64,000 nt of DNA. Origin: Calliopum simillimum. Its lineage: Eukaryota; Arthropoda; Insecta; Diptera; Lauxaniidae. The notes below the pieces were generated by a model, which did no database searches, was not told the DNA's origin, and saw only the letters and a list, made by a program, of their open reading frames with translations. The translations under genes and the position numbers were made by a program. Positions 23,590 through 33,622 of the stretch are shown piece by piece; position 1 is the stretch's first letter; the number at the start of each line of letters is the position of its first letter. Location: positions 28,759,964 through 28,823,963 of the forward strand of contig OX638370.1 in the NCBI GenBank assembly GCA_951812925.1, read 5' to 3'.

Positions 23590-23770
23590 TATTTTAGCTA
23601 AAAAAAATAATATGTCGTTGATTTTTGGTTCCAATTAGATATGTGGTACAGCTCATTCCAAGCATTTTTGAGATCGTAATAAAATAAAAACCGCAACAAT
23701 TTGCATAAATCTTCATCAATTCCTTGACACTCTCTTTTAGATTTCTGGGCGTAATCGTGGAAACTAATGC
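23590..23770 (-). repeat. Truncated copy of TIR element 'K'
   Basis: On the minus strand, ccacgattacgcccagaaat, agagagtg, ggtttttattttattacgat and catatcta-ttggaacc-aaatcaac follow the order seen at 13,700-13,960. The copy stops abruptly where the element at 23,771 begins. Confidence 0.75.
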
Positions 23771-24643
23771 ATACACACCTCTCCCCACGTGTTTTAAATA
23801 AAAAGTGCTTGTACCCAAAATGTTTTTTCAGGGAAATGTGTAGAATGACTCTAAGATGAAGCATATATAGCTCTTTTTTCAAAGTGAACGGCACTTTTTA
23901 AAACCAGGGCCAGAAAACCCATTTTTTAGAATGGGGCTCAGTACTAAAACACAAAAAAAAGTTTGACTAAAACTGATACAAAAAAAAAATTAAGCAGAAA
24001 GTTTTCTGTTTGTCCGTAAATTAAAAAACCCTAAACTGGAAAGTCCTATCAAATATCGTTTACGAGATATTGCGTTTTTACTTAATTTTTTGTGTTTCTA
24101 TTAAAAAGTTTAATTTTTGCGTACAAAAAAAATAATGATTAATATATAGAAGCAAAAATAGTCAGTTCTAATGTACTTTTTGATGCTGAATCCGAAACTG
24201 ATCTTGAAATTGCTCTATCACTTCTGAATTTTGAGATATTCTGACCTGAAATTTTGGCATGTACTGTTTTCTTACCACTTTTGAGGTCATATAACAGGAC
24301 CAGGCAATTGCTCATCATAAAATTCAATTGAGTTTTTAAAAGCACCATTCTTTTTCTTCAAAACTCATTTTGATTTATATTGATATCTTTGTTTTCCTTT
24401 GAAATGTCCTATCCCAAAAAAAGTTCCAAAAATGCACGAAATACTCCATTGGCAACATTGGTTGATTTATATAAAAAGTTGCTAAAAGTTGCTAAAAGTT
24501 TCGGCCCTGGTTTGAAAAAGTGCCATTCACTTTGAAAAAAGAGCTATATACGTTTCATCTTAGAGTCATTCTACACATTTTCCTGAAAAAACATTTTGGG
24601 TGCAAGCACTTTTTATTTAAAACACGTGGGGAGAGGTGTGTAT
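23771..24643. mobile_element. TIR element 'M' (873 bp)
   Basis: The ends are atacacacctctccccacg and cgtggggagaggtgtgtat. The inverted arms of about 145 bp run inward through aagtgcttg, cattttttcagg, agaatgactctaagatga and cactttgaaaaaag. The interior (24,135-24,360) carries a segment related to the H group. No transposase. Small frames inside are not genes. Confidence 0.85.
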
Positions 24644-24934
24644 ATCTAACTAAAAGTACCATTATCTAGAATATTTCGAAAGTAAGGCGTTGCAGACATA
24701 ATTCTTAAATATTTCTTAGCTCTATGTGAAAGTTTGGACAAATTTGACGAATTCTAGCGTTATTTTTTTCTTGACTTTTAACACAATTAAGATTTTCCTA
24801 ATTTTCTGCATCCGCCATCTTGGATTTAAAAATTTTCAATTTCTAACTTCAGATTCATGATCACATATTTAAATTTTTTCGAAAGCTTTTAAAAAAACAT
24901 CCATAACTTTATTTTCGTCCACACTGTTTTTGGC

Positions 24935-25045
24935 CGCAGACCTGGTTCAGTTGATATATACTTTTCCATACCTGCCACGCCTCCTTCTCTGCGTAACAAA
25001 TAGAAGGACAAAGTGAATACAGACTGGGTGTAATGTATAGAAAAC
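24935..25045 (+). repeat. Tail fragment of the gacggacatggct repeat
   Basis: tatatacttttcca, ctgccacgcctccttctctg, gaaggacaaagtgaata and a gactgggtgtaat end match the last 100 bp of the copy at 5910-6806. The remainder of the element is missing. Confidence 0.75.
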
Positions 25046-25049
25046 GTGT

Positions 25050-26305
25050 CCAATATGATTTTTGAAATATTGCAAATTTTAAATTAAAGTTAAGCCAAGA
25101 ACTCGAATATCGACAAATATCATTAATTTTGTTGAAATTGCTTATCTAAAACCATATGGACCACCCTAAAAACCATTTAGCTTATACAGAAGATTGACTT
25201 TTACTTTAGCTTCACTGAGCCACAATAAAACAGCACATTTAAGGCTGTCAAACCGTTTAAAGTTGATGAAATTTGGTTTCTGCATTACTGAAGGCTTCAG
25301 CTCTCGTCATGTCAAACTTAACGATGATATGTTAAAATTTTGTAAACCTTTCGTTAGCTTGTAAACATCAGTAACATTTAGTACAAAGTGCCAACAATTT
25401 TTAACACGTTTTTATTAAAAATGAAGTTTTGTTAAGTTGATGTGCATGAATTTGTTACATGCAATTGGGGATATCATATGATACAATTTATAACATTATA
25501 TAGTGTAATGCATATTCATTTTTGTGTAGAATTTTATTTTGTTTGTCAGTTTTGGGACTTATATTTGTCTACCTTCTCACCTTTGCTTTAAAAAATATCG
25601 GGAAACTAACTAAAAAAACTTCAGTCTGTATAAAAAAAATTCCTCTTAACTTATACAATAAAATAAATACACATTTTTAATCTACCTAGTTACGTTATTA
25701 TGCAACAAAAAGACCACACGTTATTGTAAAAATTTATTTTTATTTCTTTTAAGTTTCAAGACAAACTTAAACATAAAAACTTTTCTCTCTCGTTGCTGAT
25801 TTGAGCGCAAATTACTCACGTATCACTTAATATTCTACCGCATCTTTTATCATCACAATGTGACACTGACACACCTCAGGCGAATTGTCAATTTTCGTTC
25901 TTCTTCTTCGATGCTGCTTGTGTGTGTGTGTTGCAAACAAACTTCATTTTGCTTGGCGCATACAGTCGTGAGTTTGTGTTTGTCGAATCGATTTGCATAT
26001 TTCAACTTTTTGGTGCATACTACCAAATCAACCAACATCTGTAAGTTTTCCCCAACAACCACAAAATCTTTATTCAAATTTCATTCCATGCGCCTATTTC
26101 AGCTGTGCAAACTTCAATTTGGCCTAAAGGTTTGAGCCAACAAAACAATCTATCTGAGTACAAATGTTACTCATACTCATGACTTATCACACAATCTGAG
26201 CCGATTGTAAAATTTGAAATGCCGAAAATCAGATAAATTTCTAAAGTGTTACCTGACCAAGCATGTACTCTACCACTTATCACAAGTAAGTAGTCGTAGT
26301 GGTAG
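25050..26305. other. Unique-looking DNA with a GC-richer patch
   Basis: Between about 25,840 and 26,135 composition shifts to mixed sequence and both strands hold 74-91 codon frames. The plus strand includes a tgtgtgtgtgtg run and an AACATCT|GTAAGT donor match at 26,040. No initiator cluster as clear as at 14.7 kb. It may be an enhancer, a minor first exon or nothing. Confidence 0.25.
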
Positions 26306-26955
26306 GCTGTAGAGATGAGCGATATATTTTTAACGAAGACTTTGCCGCAGTGACTTGACAGTTAAAAACTGTTTCGAAACTATGCGTTGTACCTACATTT
26401 TTGATTGTTCGAACTTCTTGCAGAGATTATTATCAAGGCATACCTTCCAAGTTTCGCTAATATGTAGGGGAGAGTTTCCAAGGTGGACACCAATCTTTTA
26501 AACAATGAAAGAATCTAAACAACATAACATATCTTGAACAATTATACATTTCCTGAAACCTCAACTCATTAGCTAACAAGCCATAAAACAGAATTTTGAT
26601 ACCTTCAATATAACCAAAATTATCAGCCATTTTAAAAATAGTCCAAAATGGTCACATTGAAAAAGGGTCCCCCAAGGTGTACACACCTGAGAAATTCACT
26701 CCAGAAGTTGGAAAAAACCCCAAAAGATCATGTTTATTAATTATTCATTATTAATTATTTATTATTCATTATCAATTATAAATTATTTATTATTTATTAT
26801 TGCTGCGTTTAGCAAAAAATTGATAGATTTTTCGCCCTGGGGCCCCGCTGACTGTCGCCACGGCACTGGACTCACAGTGTGTGCGACTCACAATCTTAAG
26901 TCACACGCCTGTAATTGTATTTGTCTTTTAACATTCATATAAATATAATTTAATA

Positions 26956-27846
26956 GGGTAGAACGGGGTTAAATCGCCACGGGGTTAAACAACCAATTGC
27001 CTCTAATTTTTTTTAATAAAGTCGAATCGAATGACCGTTGGTACAGTAGACAGTGATCGATGCAACGCAATTTTGGCAAAAGGTTCCACTACCGCACGTG
27101 TGTTATAACCTGAGTTCTGACCAAAGAAAGATTTGGCGCGTCGTCGCCACAATATTTTTAGTCGACAAAAGTTCAAAATTCCACAAATCAGTGAAGTGCA
27201 GAAAAAAAGGTAAGTATTTTCTAAGAGCAGAATTATATGCTGAATCCAAATCTGTTATTGGTTTTACAAAATTGAAGTTTGTTAAAAAGTTATTCGCCTT
27301 AAAATAAAAAAAAAGGACGTGGGGTTAAATAACCAGAAGGAGGAACAGGCATTGGCGACCATGGTATGGTCGGAAAAAAAGATTCTAAAGTTATTTTCTG
27401 AGCAACAATAAAGACACGGCAACCAAAAACAACACTCGTCGCTCCAAAAGAGGTCGTCCAAGAAAAGTAGTATACGTTGAGGAAAGTGACGCCAGCGATT
27501 AATGAAGCTCAAGAGAAACTTTTTCAAGTTAATTTTGTTCTTTTGTAACGTTTTGTAAAATTCTGATAAAATTAAAACCCTTAAAATAACAATTTTGGTC
27601 ACTTTTCTTATAAAAAGAAAGTTTGATTATTTTACTCCACCAAGTGGGGTAAAACAACCATTTTTCACATTTTGTTCAAATGCAATTACCGGATAAACAA
27701 TGCGAGTTTGAAAAAAAATGTTCGTATGAATTTAGTAACGAAGGGTTCAACGAACCAGGAACAGTTGAAATTTTCAAATTATTATCATAAACAAAGTTTT
27801 TACAGAGTTCCAAACACAAAAGTGGTTGTTTAACCCCGTTCTACCC
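26956..27846 (+). mobile_element. Pogo-like element nested in the outer one (891 bp)
   Basis: TA at 26,954-26,955 and 27,847-27,848 flank perfect TIRs gggtagaacggggttaaa / tttaaccccgttctaccc. The words ggggttaaa-aacc recur internally near 26,977, 27,317 and 27,642. The 84- and 106-codon frames are remnants or shadows. The element keeps the last codons of what looks like a transposase (27,431-27,502), so it is an internal-deletion derivative of a pogo/Tigger-type element. Confidence 0.8.
27431..27502 (+). pseudogene. C-terminal remnant of a pogo-like transposase
   Basis: It translates NTRRSKRGRPRKVVYVEESD followed by ASD and a stop at 27,500-27,502. RGRPRK is an AT-hook core, and acidic Asp/Ser ends are common on pogo-type transposases. 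The DDE domain and CENP-B-like DNA-binding part are missing. The assignment rests mainly on the TA-flanked TIRs plus this tail. Confidence 0.5.
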
Positions 27847-28529
27847 TATTATTTGTGCACATATTTTGATGAAAAACCTAAGTGTCCACCTTAGGGTTTA
27901 AAAAGTGTCCACCTTAGGGTAAAAACGCAATTTACTTGGAAAAAACAAAAAAAAAAATATCAGCTCCCAATATCATGCAAATTTGCTTACAATATGTTTG
28001 TTTGGTACGTAAGCTAAGTTAAAAGGGTACTTACGTTTTTGGAAACACTGTTTTCGTTTATTAAATCGAACTTATTTCGAGCGCCGTCCAAACTTTTCGA
28101 GTAACTTCTGCGACCGGGGTATTGCAGCAGACATAGAGCCACGAGGAGTAACATAACATAACCAAAAACTGCGTATTACCAAACTGTAACACACATGAAG
28201 CACACAGTGCTACCACCTTATGCAAAAAAAAATTCAGGTGTGTCCACCTTGGGGGTGTCCACCTTGGTTGACTCTACCCTATATTTTCATGGTCTCGATG
28301 ATCTTCAAGACTAAGACTGGTCTTTAAGTCTTGATGATTTATAGTTAATAGATGTGTCACGCCATTTTTAAGCACAAAACCATCTCACATTTCGAAATTT
28401 GGCATATATTAAAATTCCAACTGCTTTGAAAAAATGAGGGTTAGAAATTTTGAATACTCAATTATCTTTAGGAATTTTTTCAAGATCAAGGCGGCTGGGT
28501 TTTGATATTAAGTTTGCTCATCACAAACT

Positions 28530-28745
28530 AAGAAATTATAGTTTACTTTTTTTACTTTTGATTCTCTTTGGTATTGATTTTAAACTTTTTTGGTATTAAA
28601 ACCCGATTTTTTTCCATAAAAAGTTTGAAATTTATACCAGAAAAGTATGAAATTTATTCCCAAATAGTTTAAAATTAATAATTTTTTTTGGCATTGTTAT
28701 GTATACATACTTTTTGGTTTTAAAAGTGAACTAAAATTTTTATTG
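28530..28745 (-). repeat. Dispersed repeat 'G', copy 2
   Basis: Read on the minus strand it repeats the word order of 3190-3400: the tttaaaaccaaaaagtatgt start, caatgccaaaaaa, the aaatttcatactttt series, ttcaaaatcaatacc and agtaaactataattt. The two copies are inverted and about 25 kb apart. Confidence 0.65.
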
Positions 28746-29189
28746 TGGACTTGGTATTATCTAAAACTTTCTCAGCTGCTAAGCACCACTTTTCTCGAAA
28801 ATCTGTAGCAGCCTTCGCAACTTGCTTTATTGCTTAAAATTCTGTTTTATTCAAAGCTCTTAACTTTTCTACGTTCTGAACAGTTTAGTAGATTTGCTTA
28901 TTGAAGTACAAAAACTACTCCAAGGTCATCCTTTTTTAATGACATCTAAGAAAAAGCTTAAGAGCAAGCATTCAATAACAAATGTCAGCTTAAATGATAT
29001 TTTTCGAAAGAATCTTATTTAAACTTTTTATCCCTTTTTTTTCTACATATTCTTCATGCCATTTCTGCGAGGTACTTTTAGATACTTGGATGTTTTCAGA
29101 TCAGCCTCCTCTTTGGCTTTGTGAACAAAAACTCCACTTTCTGCGCCAAATTTTTGCATCAAAATGTTGGAGCTTATGTACAAAGTAAT

Positions 29190-29405
29190 GACGATTATCA
29201 TTATTTGCTACCAACAAGCATGGATCGGATGACTTTGTGGTTTGAAAAGAAAGTTCATTGCGTTTATTTACAAAAAATTAAGGCGGGCTTGCGTTACTAG
29301 TTCCGGAGCACATCAGTAAATCAATCCTCATCATACGCATAAGCACAGTAAGCTCAAACCACTATGTCATCTGATCCATGCTTGTTGGAAGCAAAAACAA
29401 TTAAA
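29190..29405. repeat. Palindrome with catggatc(g/a)gatgac arms
   Basis: ccaacaagcatggatcggat on the left is mirrored by atctgatccatgcttgttgg on the right, with pairing extended by ttgtggtttg / caaaccac and AT-rich outer arms. The loop is about 80 bp. An arm fragment also occurs near 11,920-11,985, so this is a dispersed snap-back repeat. Confidence 0.75.
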
Positions 29406-29689
29406 TGTGACGTTTTTGTGTTTTTATTCTTTTGGACACCGATGTATTTTTTTCTGCTGGAATCTTACTTCCGAGGACTTTTGACACAGTTCTGCTTAGT
29501 TTGAATGTCCTTTGAAAACTTTTCACAATAACTTTTCGTCATTCCGTTTTGAACGCGTTGTCTCTCAAACTAAAAAAAGCTATTTGATGTCATATACGTT
29601 ATTCATGTTCGGAACAGAAAAAGCATTGACAAAAAATAGATCCCGTGAAAAACGTGACCAAAATGTCACTCTTACGCTCATCTCTAGTA

Positions 29690-30868
29690 AGTAACGATCT
29701 TAAATTTTATGACTTTTTGGTCGAATTCCCTTTATATGAGCATATGGACAGCATTGATTAATGACTTTACCATCATAAATTCTTGGGCATTTCCTTTTTT
29801 TACGGTGTATTCTATTGGTTGCATAGAAAACACACACACATCATGTAAATTATATATGATGAAGTCAGCATTAGATGATGCCTCACTTATGTTTTTGTTG
29901 CCAACATTTGGTAGGCATTTTGTTGTTGTTTTTTGGCAATGATTGCGTAATATTGTGAACCGTCGTGCTTTCATTTTGATTGACGTTGATGTATTCATTT
30001 CAAAAATACATAGATATTCATTTGGTTGTGGTAGTAAGAACGAAAGCTACTTATAAAGCTTGAAAAAGGAGTGGTTATTTTTTGTGGTAAACTGCAGATG
30101 CTACTTAAAGCATGAAAAAGGAGTAAATATTTTTTATTTTGCCGGGAACATTTATCATGACATTGATGTGTTTGCATTTTTCTTTTATACACCAACTCAA
30201 TGGATTTATTTCTACCTTGTCCCTTAGTTTATGACGTAGAGGAAAATACGTTACAGGTAACTACACAGAAAGGTGTCAAAGTAGAAATCCATGATTAAAT
30301 TTTAAAGCCAAAGTTACTCAGTCGACTAGGCAATGCGAGATAAAATTGGTTAAAAGACACCCTCGCTATGCATTCAAATATTCGACAAAATTTTACCGAA
30401 TCACAAGAAATAACTCAAACATGATAAATGAGAAATGATCAAACTTTGACTAAAAACTTGGGCAAATATGAATAAGTAGGCATGATTCCGCCATAATTTT
30501 TTTAACGTCTTAAGCTCCTATCAACATTACCTTTGGAGGCTGCCATACAAATTTACATAAAAAACCAAATTTGTATGAGAGATTGGGAAAAGGGAAAAGT
30601 ATGTTCTAGAGAAATATCGGGGAATAAAAAATAAAGAGGGTTGGTGAACAATTTTTTAAAGCAAAAATGTGGTAATACTTGAGTCGTCCATTTGCAAAAG
30701 AAGATAGTGAATTACCAATAGCTTCTGCAAATGAACGAATCCCTTTTAGACAAAAGAAAAAAATTAGAATTAATGTGGATATTCCAATATGCAAAAAAAG
30801 AGCTCTTATAAATTTGCTAGATCTAAGTTTAATGCAATTTTAGTGATTGGAGCTAACTAACATTGATA
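29690..30868. other. Non-coding stretch
   Basis: A direct duplication of about 60 bp lies at 30,040-30,140 (agctacttataaagcttg, then atgctacttaaagcatg, each followed by aaaaaggagt). Overlapping opposite-strand frames at 29,709-29,998 show no recognisable domain. Nothing else is supportable. Confidence 0.4.
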
Positions 30869-31428
30869 TTAACCCATTAATGTCCACTGTTACATATACG
30901 TAACGGCAATGCCGTTATTTTAAAATGCCAGTTACATGTTGCAGACGCATGCTAATTTATGTTAAGTCATCACAAAACAATGAAAATAGATCAGTGTGCA
31001 TTATGAAATGCATATTGGGTCGGTCAGTAGTTCTTTTCACTTCGTAGTATGCTATTCTTTGTGTTGAGTGGAAATATTTTATTTGATAAAGCCTTGATAT
31101 GGCGATACGCAAACCGTTAATATTTTTTTAATGTGTCTGAAATAAAGATTTTTGAAAAATTTTTATGAAATGTGACTGAGAAATATTCACAGTTTTATTG
31201 AAAAAAGCGAAAAGAGAAGACAGTGGCCTGCAGGCTTCCCTGCAGAGCTGGCAATTATGCTGTTACCTATGTGTAACTCTGGGCTATTCTTGTGAATTTT
31301 GTTACGTTACACATATGTAACTGTGGGTCAGTCTTAGCACTTTTTAGAAGATGTAAGTACATATGTTATGTGTTGTTTTTTTATTTCGATTTGGATATTT
31401 GATATTGGAAGAAGCTACGTTTTTCCTT

Positions 31429-32010
31429 ATGAGTGATGATGAACAAGAACCGCCTAGTAGCCACGTTCTAGAATCTGATAAAGATTTTGGGGAAAAAGAT
31501 GGAAGTAGTATTGCAACAAACTTGCATAAGGCACAGTTAATGCAACCTTGCTAAGTGGCTTTTCGAGAAATTGGAAATAAAATTGAAGAAAACGATGAAG
31601 AAAACAAGATCTTTCAACACCCTCTTGATGACATAATCAATAATTCCCTTACAAACTTGGATTTGATTTATTAGGATCATCAAAAAAGACACCATCTACA
31701 TTTCTTCCGGCAATTTCGCCAAAAAATTCTGCTAAACCACTAGAAAAGGTGCAACTTTTGCGGCCTGAAAAATTCTCACCAACTAAGCCAAAAGTATGCA
31801 CACAAAATGTTGAAGAAACTCCTTTAAAAGCTCCTCGTCCTTAACGTGCCAAAACTTTACGTTCATCAAACATGAATAATCAGAGCAACCATTAGCGAAA
31901 CGTTCTAAATGTACAAGTGCCAGGCGTACGAACAACCCTTCTGAACCTACTATTTATTGGTTGGAGGATGATGATATCGGATATCAAGGAATTTTCTTGG
32001 AGTTACTATG
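31429..32010 (+). pseudogene. PiggyBac-like transposase, N-terminal remnant
   Basis: ATG at 31,429 opens MSDDEQEPPSSHVLESDKD, an acidic start typical of piggyBac-family proteins. After a frameshift near 31,550 come a Glu/Asp/Asn-rich stretch, then a Ser/Pro/Lys-rich segment (SSKKTPSTFLPAISPKNSAK) ending in TAA. The last part (NNPSEPTIYWLEDDDIGYQG) is in another frame and ends in a stop at the edge of the insertion. Several stops and shifts make it dead. The acidic, then basic, disordered N-terminus fits the family, and the TTAA-flanked termini make the assignment firmer than the peptide alone. Confidence 0.65.
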
Positions 32011-32020
32011 GAACTGACAC

Positions 32021-33071
32021 TACACACAAAAAAATATTGAACATAATATTTATGAACGGTTTTCATACATCGAAATTCATTGATTTTCAAAGAAAAATTT
32101 TACATTAAAATTTTTTGATTTTAAGAACGATTCATTAATCATAAGAACATGAATTCATAAATATTGTTATATGTAAGAAATTTTTTATGAATTTCCGTTC
32201 TTAAATTTTAAGAACTTTTTCGTACGCGTAAGACGTTTCATAAAACTACAGATCAAATATTTTATGTATGTTTACGTAAAATTAAAGAAACGTTCATAAT
32301 TTTTTAGAAAAGGTTTCATCAACTTAAAATATTATTTTCAGTTTGTATTTCATCTACACCTTTTGGTTCTAGACTGGTTTATGGTAAATTTCAAATAAAG
32401 TATTGTTGAAAGTTCCTTTCTATGTCGCTTTTAGCATCATGCTATGTCTTATCTTGGGACTTCTTAGCATAGTTTCATGCTATGGTAAGTATTTATTTGT
32501 CCAATGGGACACTTGCGCTTCATAAAGCTTTCTCCAGCATCAAGCGCTTACTTTCTTTAAGACGCACTACTTCATTTTATTATTGTATGTCCTTGGTATT
32601 GGAACATGGGCGTTCTCCTAATAAAAAAAAAAATTATAATAAAAAAACTTTCACCCGCACTGGGGTTCGAACCCGGGAACCCAATCGCAGATAAATATTA
32701 CTGGCTCCCTTATCACATACGCTACAGACTCCTCAGACGTTTTTGTGTAAAATTTGTATTTAAAAGTTTGATTGAATTGTTTTGTTTTGAAAAAAAAAAA
32801 AAACAATTTATGAATTTCATTCATAGATTTTATGAACGTGTTCTTACGTTTTAAAAATGATTCATAAAAAAAATTTACGTATTTTGTTCCTAGATTTTAA
32901 GAAAAGTTCTTACATTTTATGAGTAATTCATAAGCGAACGTATGCGTTATTTAACGTATGATTGAAAATACTTATAATCAATGAATGCTGTACTCGGCTC
33001 ATATTCGATGAATTTTTTCGTTAGAAATAACACATTTTTCATTAATAATATGTCCTTTTTTTTTGTGTGTA
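32021..33071. mobile_element. TIR element 'P' inserted in the piggyBac relic
   Basis: Ends tacacacaaaaaaa / ttttttttgtgtgta, with inner mirrored words (tttatgaac, ttaagaac, acgttcataa) scattered on both sides. It carries a tRNA T-arm-like segment, ggggttcgaacccggga, near 32,660 followed by cttatcacatacgctac, similar to 2230 and 34,025. Frames at 32,482-32,854 cross this segment and are not genes. No transposase. The target duplication is unclear. Confidence 0.65.
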
Positions 33072-33079
33072 TAAGAGAA

Positions 33080-33240
33080 AATTTCATTTCAAAAACATGT
33101 CCTTTGCTTTCAAAAGACCAATTGAAAAAAGAAGAACGTGAACACATTGAAAGCATAAAAATGGAAAAATTGAAATCAAAATTAGTAAGTGGGTTGACAA
33201 CGCGGTGGTAAGTGTTGCTTTTACCATACGTTGAAAGCTT
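33080..33240 (+). pseudogene. PiggyBac-like transposase, C-terminal-half remnant
   Basis: FISKTCPLLSKDQLKKEERE is followed, after a shift, by IKISKWVDNAVVSVAFTI. In piggyBac transposases a basic 'kel-k-gRG' segment precedes a 'kW-DNk-V' segment (family knowledge), and the order here agrees. It ends in stops near 33,230. It is separated from the N-terminal remnant by element P. Confidence 0.6.
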
Positions 33241-33622
33241 CTAATCACAAAGATTAGAAGATAAAGATAAAAAGAGACATCGTTGTGCTGGACTGAACTG
33301 CAAAAAACATCCCTCTTCAAATTTCTAATAACTTTTAAATGTAACACTTACACTTTTTATATTAAAATTCAATAAATATGTACGTTTAAAAACTTAATTT
33401 CTAACTAAACCATTATTTTGAATTTAAAGGACATAGAAAATTTTTTTATCAAAAGAAGTGGAAATATCGCACTGTTACGCATATGTAACGGTCTCCACAG
33501 GCTGATCCACGATAGGCACCAAAATTTTTTTTATAATTTTACTTTCTATACACCATAAAAGTCAGGTCATGAAATTTCAGACCCCTAGGACTTCAGGTTC
33601 GCTCTGGGCATTAATGGGTTAA

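Larger units (their letters stand above)
26467..28279. mobile_element. TA-flanked pogo-like element, outer (1.8 kb with insert)
   Basis: TA at 26,465-26,466 and 28,280-28,281 flank the TIRs ggggagagtttccaaggtgg and ccaccttggttgactctaccc. The subterminal word gtgtccacctt(a/g)gg or its complement occurs at least six times, at both ends. TA duplication is typical of IS630-Tc1-mariner and pogo elements (established). Removing the inner element at 26,956-27,846 leaves about 920 bp without transposase. An AT microsatellite (tattattcattattaatt type) occupies 26,730-26,805. Confidence 0.75.
26310..29686. mobile_element. Possible hAT-like shell (3.4 kb) around nested elements
   Basis: tagagatgagcg at 26,310-26,321 is mirrored by cgctcatctcta at 29,675-29,686, a 12-bp perfect inverted repeat. 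Its form resembles hAT termini (agagatg-gc). The eight flanking bases (gtaggctg and gtaagtaa) match at only four positions, so the target duplication is unsupported. No hAT transposase is visible inside, and much of the interval is later insertions. Chance pairing cannot be excluded. Confidence 0.35.
30869..33622 (+). mobile_element. PiggyBac-like element, decayed and interrupted
   Basis: TTAA at 30,869-30,872 and 33,619-33,622 flank cccattaatgtcc and gggcattaatggg, near-perfect TIRs. TTAA duplication is the signature of piggyBac transposons (established). Subterminal words of the type gttac(g)catatgtaac occur near 30,890, 31,260, 31,305 and 33,473. Coding remnants remain at 31,429-32,010 and 33,080-33,240. 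The middle of the gene, with the catalytic aspartates, is gone, and a separate TIR element (32,021-33,071) sits at that position. Confidence 0.85.

Noticed and set aside
29709..29998. Overlapping opposite frames of 77 and 88 codons
   Set aside because: No domain, no splice context. They overlap each other almost completely.
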